NCBI GenBank assembly: GCA_028554795.2
Contig: CM068828.1
Location: 16,748,630-16,812,629, forward strand
DNA: 64,000 nt
Source of the DNA: Sinohyriopsis cumingii
Lineage: Eukaryota > Mollusca > Bivalvia > Unionida > Unionidae
Direction: 5' to 3'
Shown here: positions 33,083-41,539 of the stretch, piece after piece
How positions within the stretch are numbered: the stretch's first letter is position 1
How the letters are laid out: each line of letters opens with the position of its first letter
Translations under genes and position numbers: made by a program
Notes under the pieces: model-generated
What the model was told of the DNA's origin: nothing
Database searches by the model: none
Seen by the model: only the letters and a program-made list of their open reading frames with translations

Positions 33083-34193
33083 ATGGAAAAAGTCTTAGCC
33101 AGCATTTACTACGATCCCTCCCATCCTGCAGGTTACGCAGGAGTTCAAAAATTGTATCGTGCTGCCAAAACGCGACTGAAAAGTCTCCGTTTACCTCAAG
33201 TGCAACGATGGTTACAAGAACAAGCTACCTACACTTTACACAAACCCATTCGACGCAAGTTTGCCAGAAGTCGCACCCGAGTGGAAGGCATCGATCATCA
33301 ATGGCAAGCCGATTTAGCCGATGTCTCTCATTTGGCCAGCTACAATCGTGGCTACAAATATTTGTTTTGTGTCATCGACGTCTTTTCCAAATTTGCCTGG
33401 GTCGTGCCCTTGACTTCCAAATCGAGCAGCGAGTTAGTGCGAGCCCTACAACGGGTGTTGAAACAAAGCGGTCGTCACCCTCTTCGATGGCAAACGGACA
33501 AAGGCACCGAATTTCTGAACCAAGCTTTCCAAAAAGAATTATAGAAACGTGACATTCATTTTTTTTACCACCGAGAATCCCGAAACCAAAGCCAGCATTG
33601 TGGAACGTTTTCAACGGACTTTGAAAGAACGCATGTGGAAATATTTTACGCATCACCACACTCTGAAGTACATCGACATCTTACCGCACCTGGTGCAAGC
33701 GTACAACCAATCTTACCATCGAAGCATCGGACGTGCCCCGCAAGACGTGATTCCCGACAACGAAGTGCTGGTGTTCGAACGCCTGTTCCGTACGTCCCCG
33801 ACGAGGGTTGTCCCCAAGAAAAGTGGAGAGTTGGCCGTAGGAGATTGGGTGCGCATTGGCAAAACCAAACGCACTTTCGACAAAGGTTACTTACCTAACT
33901 GGACGACCGAATTGTTTCGCGTCACTGGACGAGTGCATGGCCGTCATCCTACCGTCTATAAATTGGAAGACATGAACGGAGAAGTACTCAAAGGAACGTT
34001 TTATTTGCCCGAGTTACAACGTGTCACCAAAAAAGAAGACGACGTGTACGACATCGAAAACATTCTCGAACGCAGAACCCGTAAAGTGGGCAAACGACGT
34101 GTCAAAGAAGTCAAAGTACGTTGGAAAGGATATCCACCCAGTTTCTATTCTTGGATCGACGCTTCGCAAGTCATCGACTATAAAAAGAAGTGA
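33083..34193 (+). pseudogene. INT: Retroviral-type integrase with chromodomain, broken copy (B)
   Basis: From ATG 33083 (MEKVLASIYYDPSHPAG) the frame is open through both catalytic Asp residues (WQADLADVS, WQTDKGTEF) to a TAG at 33542-33544. About 20 bases later, at a run of eight T, the frame must move by one base to continue with the Glu segment (TKASIVERF), the SH3-like region and the chromodomain (VRWKGYPPSFYSWID). The frame change is at the same site and of the same size as in A. The TAG is private to B, and the codon-10 stop is private to A. Confidence 0.9.
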
Positions 34194-34198
34194 CCATC

Positions 34199-34606
34199 AT
34201 GCCCTTTCACACATCAGACGCAGCTACGTCGACCACTCCTTCTTCACCCAGTTCTTCTGTGCAAGATTTACAAAAACAACCCTTGTGGGTGTGGTGTGGA
34301 GAACGTGTGCCTAAAACGCAAATCGTCTTTTTCTGCCAAATCTTCGTGGTGTATTGTGTCATCGGGGCAGCCATCGCCAATTTGAGTTTGCAACAAGGAG
34401 ACAAACAATTGTGGACCATTTTATTGAGCAGTTGCATCGGTTACCTGCTTCCTAATCCCTCCCTGAAATTCTCCTCGAACGGGAACCTTGTGTCCAGTGC
34501 CAGTGTCAGTCACCAGTCCAACCACAATCAGAACCCCATTTTGGGCGGAGACACGCCTCTGACGTCCACTAACCCCTCGGACAGCCACAGAACTCTGGAA
34601 TTATGA
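34199..34606 (+). CDS. Polinton transmembrane protein, intact (B)
   Basis: 135 residues from ATG 34199 (MPFHTSDAATSTTPSS). A Ser/Thr-rich head is followed by LWVWCGERVPKTQ, two membrane segments (IVFFCQIFVVYCVIGAAIANL, LWTILLSSCIGYLLP) and a polar Ser/Asn tail. A similar membrane protein next to the minor capsid gene is common in Polintons; a role in particle assembly or release is inference. Its TGA overlaps the mCP ATG (ATGA). Confidence 0.72.
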   Translation: MPFHTSDAATSTTPSSPSSSVQDLQKQPLWVWCGERVPKTQIVFFCQIFVVYCVIGAAIANLSLQQGDKQLWTILLSSCIGYLLPNPSLKFSSNGNLVSSASVSHQSNHNQNPILGGDTPLTSTNPSDSHRTLEL

Positions 34607-35538
34607 GTCACGAAAACCAGTTTTACTTAACCTTACCCAGTGACAGTTCCATGGAGGTGTTTCCCCACAACACGTTGTGCTGTTACACGGCCAAATTACC
34701 TCAAGCCATCCCCTTAGATCACGAAGCCCATTGGGAAGTTGCTTTAGTAGAAATGATTCACCCGACCCAAGTCCTCAATGTCCTTCCCAGTCAAAATAAA
34801 TTTGATGTGGAAGTTCATGACGAGCAAATGCAACAGTGGATGGATACCCATAGCAAATATGACAAGAAAACCCGTACACCAAATCTAAAGTGGACCACCT
34901 ATCACTTGTTCATTCCCCCAGGCTATTATTTTAGTGGTCAACATTTGGTCAACACCATAGCCACCAGGTTTAATGGTGTGTTTCTGAAAGCTTTGGAAAG
35001 TGTCAAAAAAAGTGTCACCCTGGAGTACCACAAAACAGCTCGTCGCTTCCTGATGAAATTTCCTGAGGGGCCTAAAATCATGTCTTTCTTATTTTGTCCT
35101 GAATTGTTTGACATGTTAGGCGGTGACATGGAGCTGAGGAAGAAAGTAGAAAAAGAAAAAGGTGAATTACCAATCATTTCTGACAACGATTCTTTTGCCA
35201 AGTATTTTCGTACCCCGGTAGAACTGAACCAAGGACTGAATTTGATGTTCGTGTACTCCGATGTGGTGAAGTATAATGTGGTGGGACACACCTCCGTACC
35301 GTTACTGCGTGTCATTCCTTTCAAAGTGGATTCTGCCGCAAACGCTGACGAGGAAGGTGGAAACACTTACCACGTCCACCGCGAATTTGTCCATCCTCAC
35401 TATTTACCTGTCAGCAAGTCGTATTTGGACACGGTCAACATTACTATAAAAGGAGATTTAGGACAAAATATTCCATTCACCAAAGGAAAAGTCACGGTGA
35501 AACTCCATTTTCGAAAACGGTTTTCTCACGACTCGTAA
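34603..35538 (+). CDS. mCP: Minor capsid (penton-like) protein (B)
   Basis: 311 residues, MSHENQFYLTLPSDSSMEVF, with the same jelly-roll signature as A and two divergent stretches (KFDVEVHDEQMQQWMDTHS; ELRKKVEKEKGELP). Open throughout. It is a single-jelly-roll vertex protein by family. Confidence 0.85.
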   Translation: MSHENQFYLTLPSDSSMEVFPHNTLCCYTAKLPQAIPLDHEAHWEVALVEMIHPTQVLNVLPSQNKFDVEVHDEQMQQWMDTHSKYDKKTRTPNLKWTTYHLFIPPGYYFSGQHLVNTIATRFNGVFLKALESVKKSVTLEYHKTARRFLMKFPEGPKIMSFLFCPELFDMLGGDMELRKKVEKEKGELPIISDNDSFAKYFRTPVELNQGLNLMFVYSDVVKYNVVGHTSVPLLRVIPFKVDSAANADEEGGNTYHVHREFVHPHYLPVSKSYLDTVNITIKGDLGQNIPFTKGKVTVKLHFRKRFSHDS

Positions 35539-35545
35539 GTAAGTC

Positions 35546-35962
35546 ATGTATCCAGTGTACCAAGGGGTTGCACGACAGCGAGGACACGGCTTAGGAGACA
35601 TGTTAAAATCGGCCTTTCGTTCGGTGGCCCCAGTCTTGAAACCGATGGTGACACGCGGATTGCACGCCTTGAAAGATGCGGCACTGACGCAAGGCAAAGA
35701 ATTTCTCCAAAATGTCATCATCGACAAACAAAACCCTAAAGAAGCCTTCATGAGGGCAGGCAAAAATGTCTTGCTGCAAACGGGCAAAGACATTTTGGGC
35801 CGACGAGACACACCTATAAATGCTCTGCACGCTACCGAGTCAGGCATTCAGCAAGGACAAGGCAGAAAGAGACGACGAAGAAAAGACCCTTTCACCAGAC
35901 TTCAAGCGAGAAAGGCTAAGAAAAGAAGAACCGTTCGAGACTTAGACGTTTTCGATTATTGA
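35546..35962 (+). CDS. pVI-like minor virion protein (B)
   Basis: 138 residues (RQRGHGLGDMLKSAFRS ... GRKRRRRK ... DLDVFDY), nearly identical to A. It lies between mCP and MCP with only short gaps, as expected for a virion cement or core protein. Confidence 0.65.
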   Translation: MYPVYQGVARQRGHGLGDMLKSAFRSVAPVLKPMVTRGLHALKDAALTQGKEFLQNVIIDKQNPKEAFMRAGKNVLLQTGKDILGRRDTPINALHATESGIQQGQGRKRRRRKDPFTRLQARKAKKRRTVRDLDVFDY

Positions 35963-35975
35963 GACACAGAGAAAA

Positions 35976-37274
35976 ATGATGCACCGAGAGTCTTGCGCTT
36001 GTTCCAAGACGGAACTGGATCTGTTTGCCATGCCCCCCACCATGATGACGATGCAAGAATCTCAATGGGTGGAATTTCATCCCGTCTCCTCATTGACAGC
36101 CTCAGCTCCCATCGAGTTTGAAATCAAAGGACAGCCCGAAGATTACATCGATCTGAATAGCAGTTACTTGTACTTGAAAGTCAAAGTTCTAGATAAGGAT
36201 GATGGTGCAGTAGATGACACTGAGAATATAGCTCCCGTCAACAATTTCATGCATTCCTTGTTTAGTGGAGTGGACTTGTACTTGAATAACAAACTGGTCA
36301 GCAGCAGCATGGATACTTACCCTTACCGTGCCTACCTGGAAAATCTCTTGACGTACGGAATAGATGCCAAGGATACCCATCTCAATGCTTGTGTGCTGTG
36401 GGAACCTGACGAAGCGGGCAAGTTCGACCTTGTAGATGGAACCAATAACGGCTTTGAGCAAAGAGAACTCAAAATCTTAGATAAGAAGAGTTTAGAACTG
36501 ATGGATCGTTTGCATTTGGACATGTGGTTGCAAGAGAAATATTTGCTGAACGGAGTCAATGTCCGCTTGAGACTGAATCGTAGCAGTACCGCTTTCCATT
36601 TGTTGGCTGAGGATGCTAAGGCTCCTAAAAGCAAAATCGAAAAGGCCAAACTCTACGTACGACGCGTGGAAGTGTTACCCAAAGTAGGTAACGACATCAG
36701 TTAAACGTTGAGCAGAACGACCGCCAAGTATCCCATACGACGCGTGGAAGTGAAAACGTTCACCATTCCCGTTGGACATCATTCCATGATCGAAGATCAT
36801 CTGTTCCAAGGACAGCTACCCAAACGTTTGATCCTTGGTATGATCTCGAATTCAGCCTTCAACGGAGCCTTCGCTCAAAATCCTTTCAACTTTCAACACT
36901 TTAACGTGAAGAAAATCGAAGTCAGTCGCGATGGCAAGACCTTGTGTACCCGACCTTTCGAACCTGACTTTACCAACAAAAATTACCTGAGATCGTACTT
37001 GTCCCTGTACGAAGCCACCGGACAGTTAGGAACCAACACCAGTCACGGTATTACGTACGAGGATTACGCAGGAGGCTATGCTTTGTGGGCTTTTGATTTC
37101 ACTCCAGACCAAGGCAGCGACGAGGGACATTTCCACCCTATAAAATCAGGCCAGATTCGTGTGGAACTTGAGTTTGCAGAACCACTGAAAGAGACAGTGA
37201 ACGTCATCCTGTATGCAGAATTCGATAATACCATAGAAATCAACAGTTTGAGAGAAGTCATCCTAGATTACTAG
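35976..37274 (+). pseudogene. MCP: Major capsid protein, double jelly-roll, nonsense-mutated (B)
   Basis: The frame starts MMHRESCACSKTELDLF and is open to a TAA at 36702-36704, where A has CAG. It then continues in frame (RTTAKYPIRRVEVKTF ... VNVILYAEFDNTIEI) to 37274. The stop falls between the two jelly rolls, so only the N-terminal one would be made. Elsewhere it matches A except in three variable surface-like regions (residues about 75-85, 145-165, 205-220). Confidence 0.92.
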
Positions 37275-37279
37275 AAACC

Positions 37280-37765
37280 ATGGAAGACTGTTGTCCCTCT
37301 TTACCTAGTGGAGAAACTTTGGAGATGGAATGTGAGGAGACCGTGGAAAAAGAAGAAGTGATCATGATGAAGTCGAGATGGCCAGAACAAGAAGCCCATT
37401 TAGTCTCCTGTTTTGCCAAACACTTGGTCGAAAAAATGACGGAATTGATGAAGAAAAATTGTTATGGATGTCAAAACGATCATCCCAGTCAAATTCAACA
37501 CGATAAATGCCTGATGTTAAGTCAAGAAGAAAAATTGGACGAGTGTCTGGACGAAGCTTGGAGTCTCATCTCGAACAAAGACGTGTTGCACCAGTGGTAT
37601 AAAGACTTGCGTGAACATTCTTGTCCACCATTAACCACTCAAGAGATCCATCGTATCGAAGCTCTCCTGAATCAGAGTGAGGAAACAGAACGAATAACCG
37701 TTTATTCGTCAGACATTTTCAAGCAAAAAGTCAGGATCGAATTGACGACTTATTATTACCTGTGA
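37280..37765 (+). CDS. Conserved Polinton protein with CYGCQ motif (B)
   Basis: 161 residues, MEDCCPSLPSGETLEM, with the KKNCYGCQNDHPSQIQHDKC signature. Open and close to A, with small length differences in the acidic N-terminus and near residue 140. Function unknown. Confidence 0.6.
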   Translation: MEDCCPSLPSGETLEMECEETVEKEEVIMMKSRWPEQEAHLVSCFAKHLVEKMTELMKKNCYGCQNDHPSQIQHDKCLMLSQEEKLDECLDEAWSLISNKDVLHQWYKDLREHSCPPLTTQEIHRIEALLNQSEETERITVYSSDIFKQKVRIELTTYYYL

Positions 37766-37792
37766 AGAAGAAGAAAAAAAAAACACAAAACA

Positions 37793-38353
37793 ATGGATAC
37801 CTGGGAACTTTATTACCTTTTGAACCACAGTTCGTATACGGCTTCTTGGAATCCTGTCGTCTGTGCTAAAGATGAACTCCCTCATCGCAAACCTAAAGAC
37901 CATCAAGCTTACGTGATCAACACGGACGACAGTCATCTCCCAGGAACCCACTGGGTAGCCGTCTACTTTCCTCAAGAAGGATGTGTGGAATATTTCGATT
38001 CGTACGGATTGCCCCCTTTGGAAGACGATATCATCGACTTTATGAGAAGAAATGCTCAAACCACCCGATTCAATAACGTGAAATTACAAGGCACAGATTC
38101 CTTGGTGTGTGGACAGTACTGCGTGTATTTTCTGCATCATCGCAGCCTGGGCTATTCCTTAGAACATTTAGTGACTCATTTTGATCCTCGTTCTTCTGCT
38201 AGAAACGATGTGAAAGTAGATCGATGGTTTTGTGACCATTATGCTTATCTTTTGTCTCAAGCTAGGAAACGTAGTGTCCATCAATGGCCTAATGATTTCC
38301 AACAGTGGAAATCACAATTTCATTCACAACGTTGTCAACCCTGTTTAAAGTAG
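37793..38353 (+). CDS. PRO: Adenain-type cysteine protease, intact (B)
   Basis: This 186-residue maturation protease has its catalytic His in GTHWVAVYF, acidic partner in VEYFDSYGLPP, nucleophile Cys in SLVCGQYCVYF and oxyanion Gln in LQGTDS. Length fits adenovirus-type proteases. It is expected to cleave virion precursors after assembly. A has a stop codon in the same gene. Confidence 0.92.
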   Translation: MDTWELYYLLNHSSYTASWNPVVCAKDELPHRKPKDHQAYVINTDDSHLPGTHWVAVYFPQEGCVEYFDSYGLPPLEDDIIDFMRRNAQTTRFNNVKLQGTDSLVCGQYCVYFLHHRSLGYSLEHLVTHFDPRSSARNDVKVDRWFCDHYAYLLSQARKRSVHQWPNDFQQWKSQFHSQRCQPCLK

Positions 38354-38465
38354 ATTGTTAATTGAGAAAAAAATGTTTGTGATTAGAAAAAAAATGTTTG
38401 ATGTTATAATGTTGGATTATTGTTAAAAAATGTTAGAGTTGTTGTTTAGTGTTAAGTGATTTTTG

Positions 38466-38471
38466 AATAAA
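38466..38471 (+). terminator. AATAAA polyadenylation signal after protease (B)
   Basis: AATAAA in an AT-rich tail, 113 bp after the protease stop; it is the counterpart of 13228-13233. Confidence 0.5.
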
Positions 38472-38599
38472 AAATGTTGTGTTTTGAAAAAAATGTCTTT
38501 GTCTTTTGTTTACCTAGAAGAATGTTTGATTGATGCTCTTTGATTTCTTACTATCCCTCTCATGACACTCACTAAACGTTGCAGCTCGAAAACCGTGTG

Positions 38600-38640
38600 G
38601 GGGATGTTTTCCTTCACGTCCGCGCTTTGACTTTAAGAAC
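38600..38640 (+). promoter_or_regulatory. Right-end promoter module 1 (B)
   Basis: Core GATGTTTTCCTTCACGTC within 38600-38625, followed by CTTTAAGAAC (38631-38640), 52 bp before the ATG at 38692. Almost identical to the A module at 13364. Confidence 0.6.
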
Positions 38641-38691
38641 CGGGTTTGTTTCCAGTCTAACCATCCATTGTCGACTCATCCTCCTACGAAG

Positions 38692-39063
38692 ATGTGCTCC
38701 AAACTAGCTAAGCTCAACGAAGCCTACGTGAATTTGCATAGGGTCAGACACAGTCTGATACCAAAGCCAGAAGAAATAGAGAATGTGAGAATGTTAAAAA
38801 TCACTGAAGACCTAATAGAAGAGCTCTTCAGAGAAGAAGTGAACAGGGAAAAAGAAGAATGGACAGAGAAGTACAGACTTCAGAGACAGCAGCAACAGCA
38901 GCAACAACAGCAACAACAACAACAACAGCAACAGCAACCTGAAGCTGACAGAGGCTTTGTCGATTGCCGTATCGACACCAAAAAGTTCTTCTTCTCTTTC
39001 CGAAGAAGCAGACCTATCGCCAGAAAGTCTATAATCAGAGGACATCGCATTCTTAGAAACTAA
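38692..39063 (+). CDS. Right-end gene 1: polyglutamine protein (B)
   Basis: 123 residues, MCSKLAKLNEAYVNLHRV, same layout as A. The polyglutamine run is slightly longer than in A and there is one extra Phe near FFFSFRRS. A histone-type stem-loop follows at 39094. Confidence 0.65.
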   Translation: MCSKLAKLNEAYVNLHRVRHSLIPKPEEIENVRMLKITEDLIEELFREEVNREKEEWTEKYRLQRQQQQQQQQQQQQQQQQQPEADRGFVDCRIDTKKFFFSFRRSRPIARKSIIRGHRILRN

Positions 39064-39093
39064 AAAAAGAATGCCATAGCAAACAAAAAAAAC

Positions 39094-39133
39094 AGCCCTT
39101 TTCAGGGCTACCCCAATACTCTAGAAAAGAAAT
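39094..39133 (+). terminator. Histone-type 3' stem-loop plus downstream element (B, right-end gene 1)
   Basis: AGCCCTTTTCAGGGCT at 39094-39109, then ACCCC and AGAAAAGAAATAAC from 39123. It begins 31 nt after the stop codon. Confidence 0.7.
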
Positions 39134-39474
39134 AACGATCGATTTGCCAATGTGTGTAGGTAGAGTAGTGTGAAAATAAACACTAACTCTTGCTTTTAAA
39201 AATGTGAGGGTATGTGTTGGTGTGTTAGTGTTAGTAAGTGATAAAGTAAGTTGGTATGGATAGTAGATTAAAATGATGTCTTTTTGGTGTTTGAGGTGTA
39301 TATTTGGAGTTAGATTGAATTGCTTTGAGTATGTGGATAGTCTATTGAAGTGATTAATAAAAAATTTTAAAATGGTGATGGGTAGCATAAAAAAGTGAGT
39401 GAGTGTTTCTTTTAGGTCCGCGCGTTGTTGTTGTTTTGGTTATGATCTAGGTAAGATGAATTTTATGTTATTAG

Positions 39475-39512
39475 GTGGATGTTTTCATTCACGTCCGCGC
39501 TTTCAGTATAAA
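39475..39512 (+). promoter_or_regulatory. Right-end promoter module 2 (B)
   Basis: A variant core GATGTTTTCATTCACGTC (within 39475-39500), then TATAAA at 39507-39512, 55 bp before the ATG at 39567. A partial box and ATGATCTAGGTAAGATGAA lie upstream, as in A. Confidence 0.62.
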
Positions 39513-39566
39513 TTGAAACTCGTTCGGCAGTCCAGCTACCCTTGTTGATTGTTCAACACTAGAAAA

Positions 39567-40037
39567 ATGAGCAGCAGACTGAGTAAATTGATGGAACTTC
39601 AGATGCATCTGGAGTATGCCAGATGCCTCCTGAATGAGCTGACTGCAGAGACCCTTGTGGAAGAAGCCAGGATAGAACAAGAGGAAGAAGAAAGAAAACT
39701 GAAAGAAGAGGAAGAAAAAAAGAGAGGGATAAGGTCTCACGTGTTCATGATAGAGAAATGTGAGGTGAAGCCCTGGGTGATGGAACCTCCACAAGTAATG
39801 ACTGCACCACAGTTACAACCACAACAAGAGGTAATTGTTCATCCTCGAATGAGGAATAGAAGAGAAAGAAGACAAAGGGAAGAAGAAGAAGAAGTGTTCA
39901 CTATTCCGCAAACGGAGGAGTGGGATAGTGAAGCCACTCACCCCCCGTCAGCTCTTCCAACAACTTCAGTCAATTGGACCAATGACTGGAGTAGGCGTTG
40001 TGTCTGTGGTGCCAGACCCGGAAGGTGCCACCATTAG
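39567..40037 (+). CDS. Right-end gene 2: charged coiled-coil protein with RCVCGARPGRCHH tail (B)
   Basis: 156 residues from ATG 39567 (MSSRLSKLMELQMHLEYA). The N-terminal helix and the C-terminal RCVCGARPGRCHH match A. The middle is 32 residues longer and contains Pro/Gln-rich sequence (MTAPQLQPQQEVIVHP) absent from A. The E-W-DSEATHP motif before the tail is shared. Function unknown. Confidence 0.6.
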   Translation: MSSRLSKLMELQMHLEYARCLLNELTAETLVEEARIEQEEEERKLKEEEEKKRGIRSHVFMIEKCEVKPWVMEPPQVMTAPQLQPQQEVIVHPRMRNRRERRQREEEEEVFTIPQTEEWDSEATHPPSALPTTSVNWTNDWSRRCVCGARPGRCHH

Positions 40038-40063
40038 CCAGGTGCCTCTGAAGTTCCAAAAAC

Positions 40064-40103
40064 AGTCCTTTTCAGGGCTACCCCAATACTCTAGAAAAGA
40101 AAT
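40064..40103 (+). terminator. Histone-type 3' stem-loop, one wobble pair (B, right-end gene 2)
   Basis: AGTCCTTTTCAGGGCT at 40064-40079 keeps the stem through a G-U type pair. AGAAAAGAAATAAC follows from 40093. It begins 27 nt after the stop codon. Confidence 0.65.
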
Positions 40104-40309
40104 AACAATCCATTTGCCAATGTGTGTAGGTAGATTAGTGTGATTATAAACACTAACTCTTTTTCAAAAAATGTGAGGGTATGTGTTTGTGTATGTGTTT
40201 GTAAGAGCTCTGGTATGTTTGTGTGAATAGTAGATTATGGGTTTCTTTATTGTTTCTTAGAGTATGTGGAGAGTATAGTTTGGGTTTGATTATATGAAAT
40301 GAGAAAAGT

Positions 40310-40417
40310 GGGAATGTTTTCCTTCACGTCCGCACGTTGTTTGGTTATGATCTAGGTAAGATCAATTTTATGTTTTTAGGGGGATGTTTTCCATCACGTC
40401 CGCGCTTTTTGTATAAG
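40310..40417 (+). promoter_or_regulatory. Right-end promoter module 3, duplicated box (B)
   Basis: Core boxes at 40310-40335 and 40380-40405 flank ATGATCTAGGTAAGATCAA. TATAAG at 40412-40417 follows the second box, 52 bp before the ATG at 40469. Confidence 0.6.
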
Positions 40418-40468
40418 AACCCACAGTATTAGTGGTTCAAACCATTCTGCAAAGAATAAAAAAAGAAG

Positions 40469-40855
40469 ATGGCTTCAAACCACCTTAACAAAATGGAAAA
40501 ATTGCAAAACGTCATGGACAATTTAGGAATGTTTGAGCAAATGTTGGTTAACTTAAACGAGGATCACTACTCATATAGTCCCCATAGAGTGAAGATGGAG
40601 ATAAACAATTTACGAAAAATGAAGGTAATCATCAGTGATCTGTGGAAAGAAATAAAGGAGGAAAAGGAGGATGAAGAGGAAAGGATAAGGATGAGAGAAT
40701 GGAATGAAAAAATTGAAAAAGAAGAAGAAAATGAAAAGAGGAAGAAAGAAGAGGAGGAAGAGAAGAAGAAAGAAGAGGAGGAGAAGAAAAAAAAGAAAGA
40801 GAAGAAGAGTGTAGGAGATAAAATAAGAACTTGGTGGAGGAAAAGAAGAAATTAG
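40469..40855 (+). CDS. Right-end gene 3: Glu/Lys-rich coiled-coil protein (B)
   Basis: 128 residues from ATG 40469 (MASNHLNKMEKLQNVMDN). The N-terminal domain (DHYSYSPHRVKMEINNL), a long Glu/Lys helix and the SVGDKIRTWWRKRRN end are as in A. It has a complete set of signals: duplicated promoter box, TATA-like box, and a histone-type stem-loop 23 nt after the stop. Confidence 0.62.
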   Translation: MASNHLNKMEKLQNVMDNLGMFEQMLVNLNEDHYSYSPHRVKMEINNLRKMKVIISDLWKEIKEEKEDEEERIRMREWNEKIEKEEENEKRKKEEEEEKKKEEEEKKKKKEKKSVGDKIRTWWRKRRN

Positions 40856-40872
40856 AAGAAGAAGAAGAAAAC

Positions 40873-41127
40873 CCAAAGGCCCTTTTCAGGGCCAGCCATA
40901 TTTCTCGAAAAGAGATAGCCTTTCCATTGCCTACCCCTTTTTTAAAAATTTTTTAAAAATTCCCCTTGTCCGTAGAGTGTCCCACGATTTATTCCCATGT
41001 TAATTCCCCTTGTCCGTAGAGTGTCCCACGATTTTTCGCCATGTTAAATTTCCATTGTCCATAGAGTGTCCCAAGGGGTTCTGTAATGCTAATTCCCATT
41101 GTCCGTAGGGTATCCCCATTCACTACT
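40873..41127 (-). repeat. Right terminal inverted repeat of element B (255 bp)
   Basis: Reverse complement of 21302-21600 with one fewer 44-bp tandem unit; ends TTCACTACT. The inner end contains the stem-loop of right-end gene 3. Confidence 0.93.
40878..40917 (+). terminator. Histone-type 3' stem-loop plus AAAAGAG element (B, right-end gene 3)
   Basis: CCAAAGGCCCTTTTCAGGGCC (stem-loop 40878-40893), then AGCCA and CGAAAAGAGATAG from 40906. It lies inside the right inverted repeat and is the mirror of 21557-21595. Confidence 0.75.
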
Positions 41128-41133
41128 GTTCAG
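41128..41133. repeat. Right target-site duplication of element B (GTTCAG)
   Basis: Identical to 21296-21301. Confidence 0.95.
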
Positions 41134-41294
41134 CTACCCATTCTTTGAATTCAACGCTTAGTAATTTATTTATTTGTCCTGTTTAATTTTGACAAGCAAC
41201 GGATTGATGTTTGTATAAGCAGCTGTTATTTGAAGATCGTAGTAATAATGATCTTACTTTTTACCTTTGTCTTTCTCTGCAAAATCTTGGACGT

Positions 41295-41530
41295 CAGCCA
41301 TATAATACAATGTCAATAATATGCATGATTGAACACAATGTCATTAATATGCATGATTGAACACAATGTAATTAATATGCATGATTGAAAACAATGTCAT
41401 TAATATGCATTATTGAAAATAATGTCAATAATATACATGATTGAAAACAATGTAATTAATATGCATGATTGAAAACAATGTCATTGCTATGCATGATTAA
41501 AAACAATGTCAATAATATGCATTACATTGT
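41295..41530 (+). repeat. 28-bp minisatellite
   Basis: About eight imperfect units with the core ATGCATGATTGAAAACAATG. Confidence 0.85.
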
Positions 41531-41539
41531 TTCGAGGCC

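Larger units (their letters stand above)
21302..41127 (+). mobile_element. Polinton/Maverick element B, complete (19,826 bp)
   Basis: Both termini, both inverted repeats and the 6-bp target duplication are present, and the length is within the usual 15-20 kb. Genes run mostly rightward; two left-end genes are on the minus strand. Reading frames are open for PolB, zinc-knuckle protein, ATPase, core, pX-like, coiled-coil, membrane, mCP, pVI-like, CYGCQ, protease and right-end genes. They are broken for left-end gene 2, BIR, first F-box-like gene, integrase and MCP. It has a different set of lesions from A, so each copy decayed on its own after most of their shared history. Confidence 0.96.

Noticed and set aside
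1..41127. A and B as one simple tandem duplication
   Set aside because: B has its own 6-bp target duplication and inverted repeats, A ends in a different terminal repeat, and 5.4 kb of host DNA lies between; separate insertions fit better.
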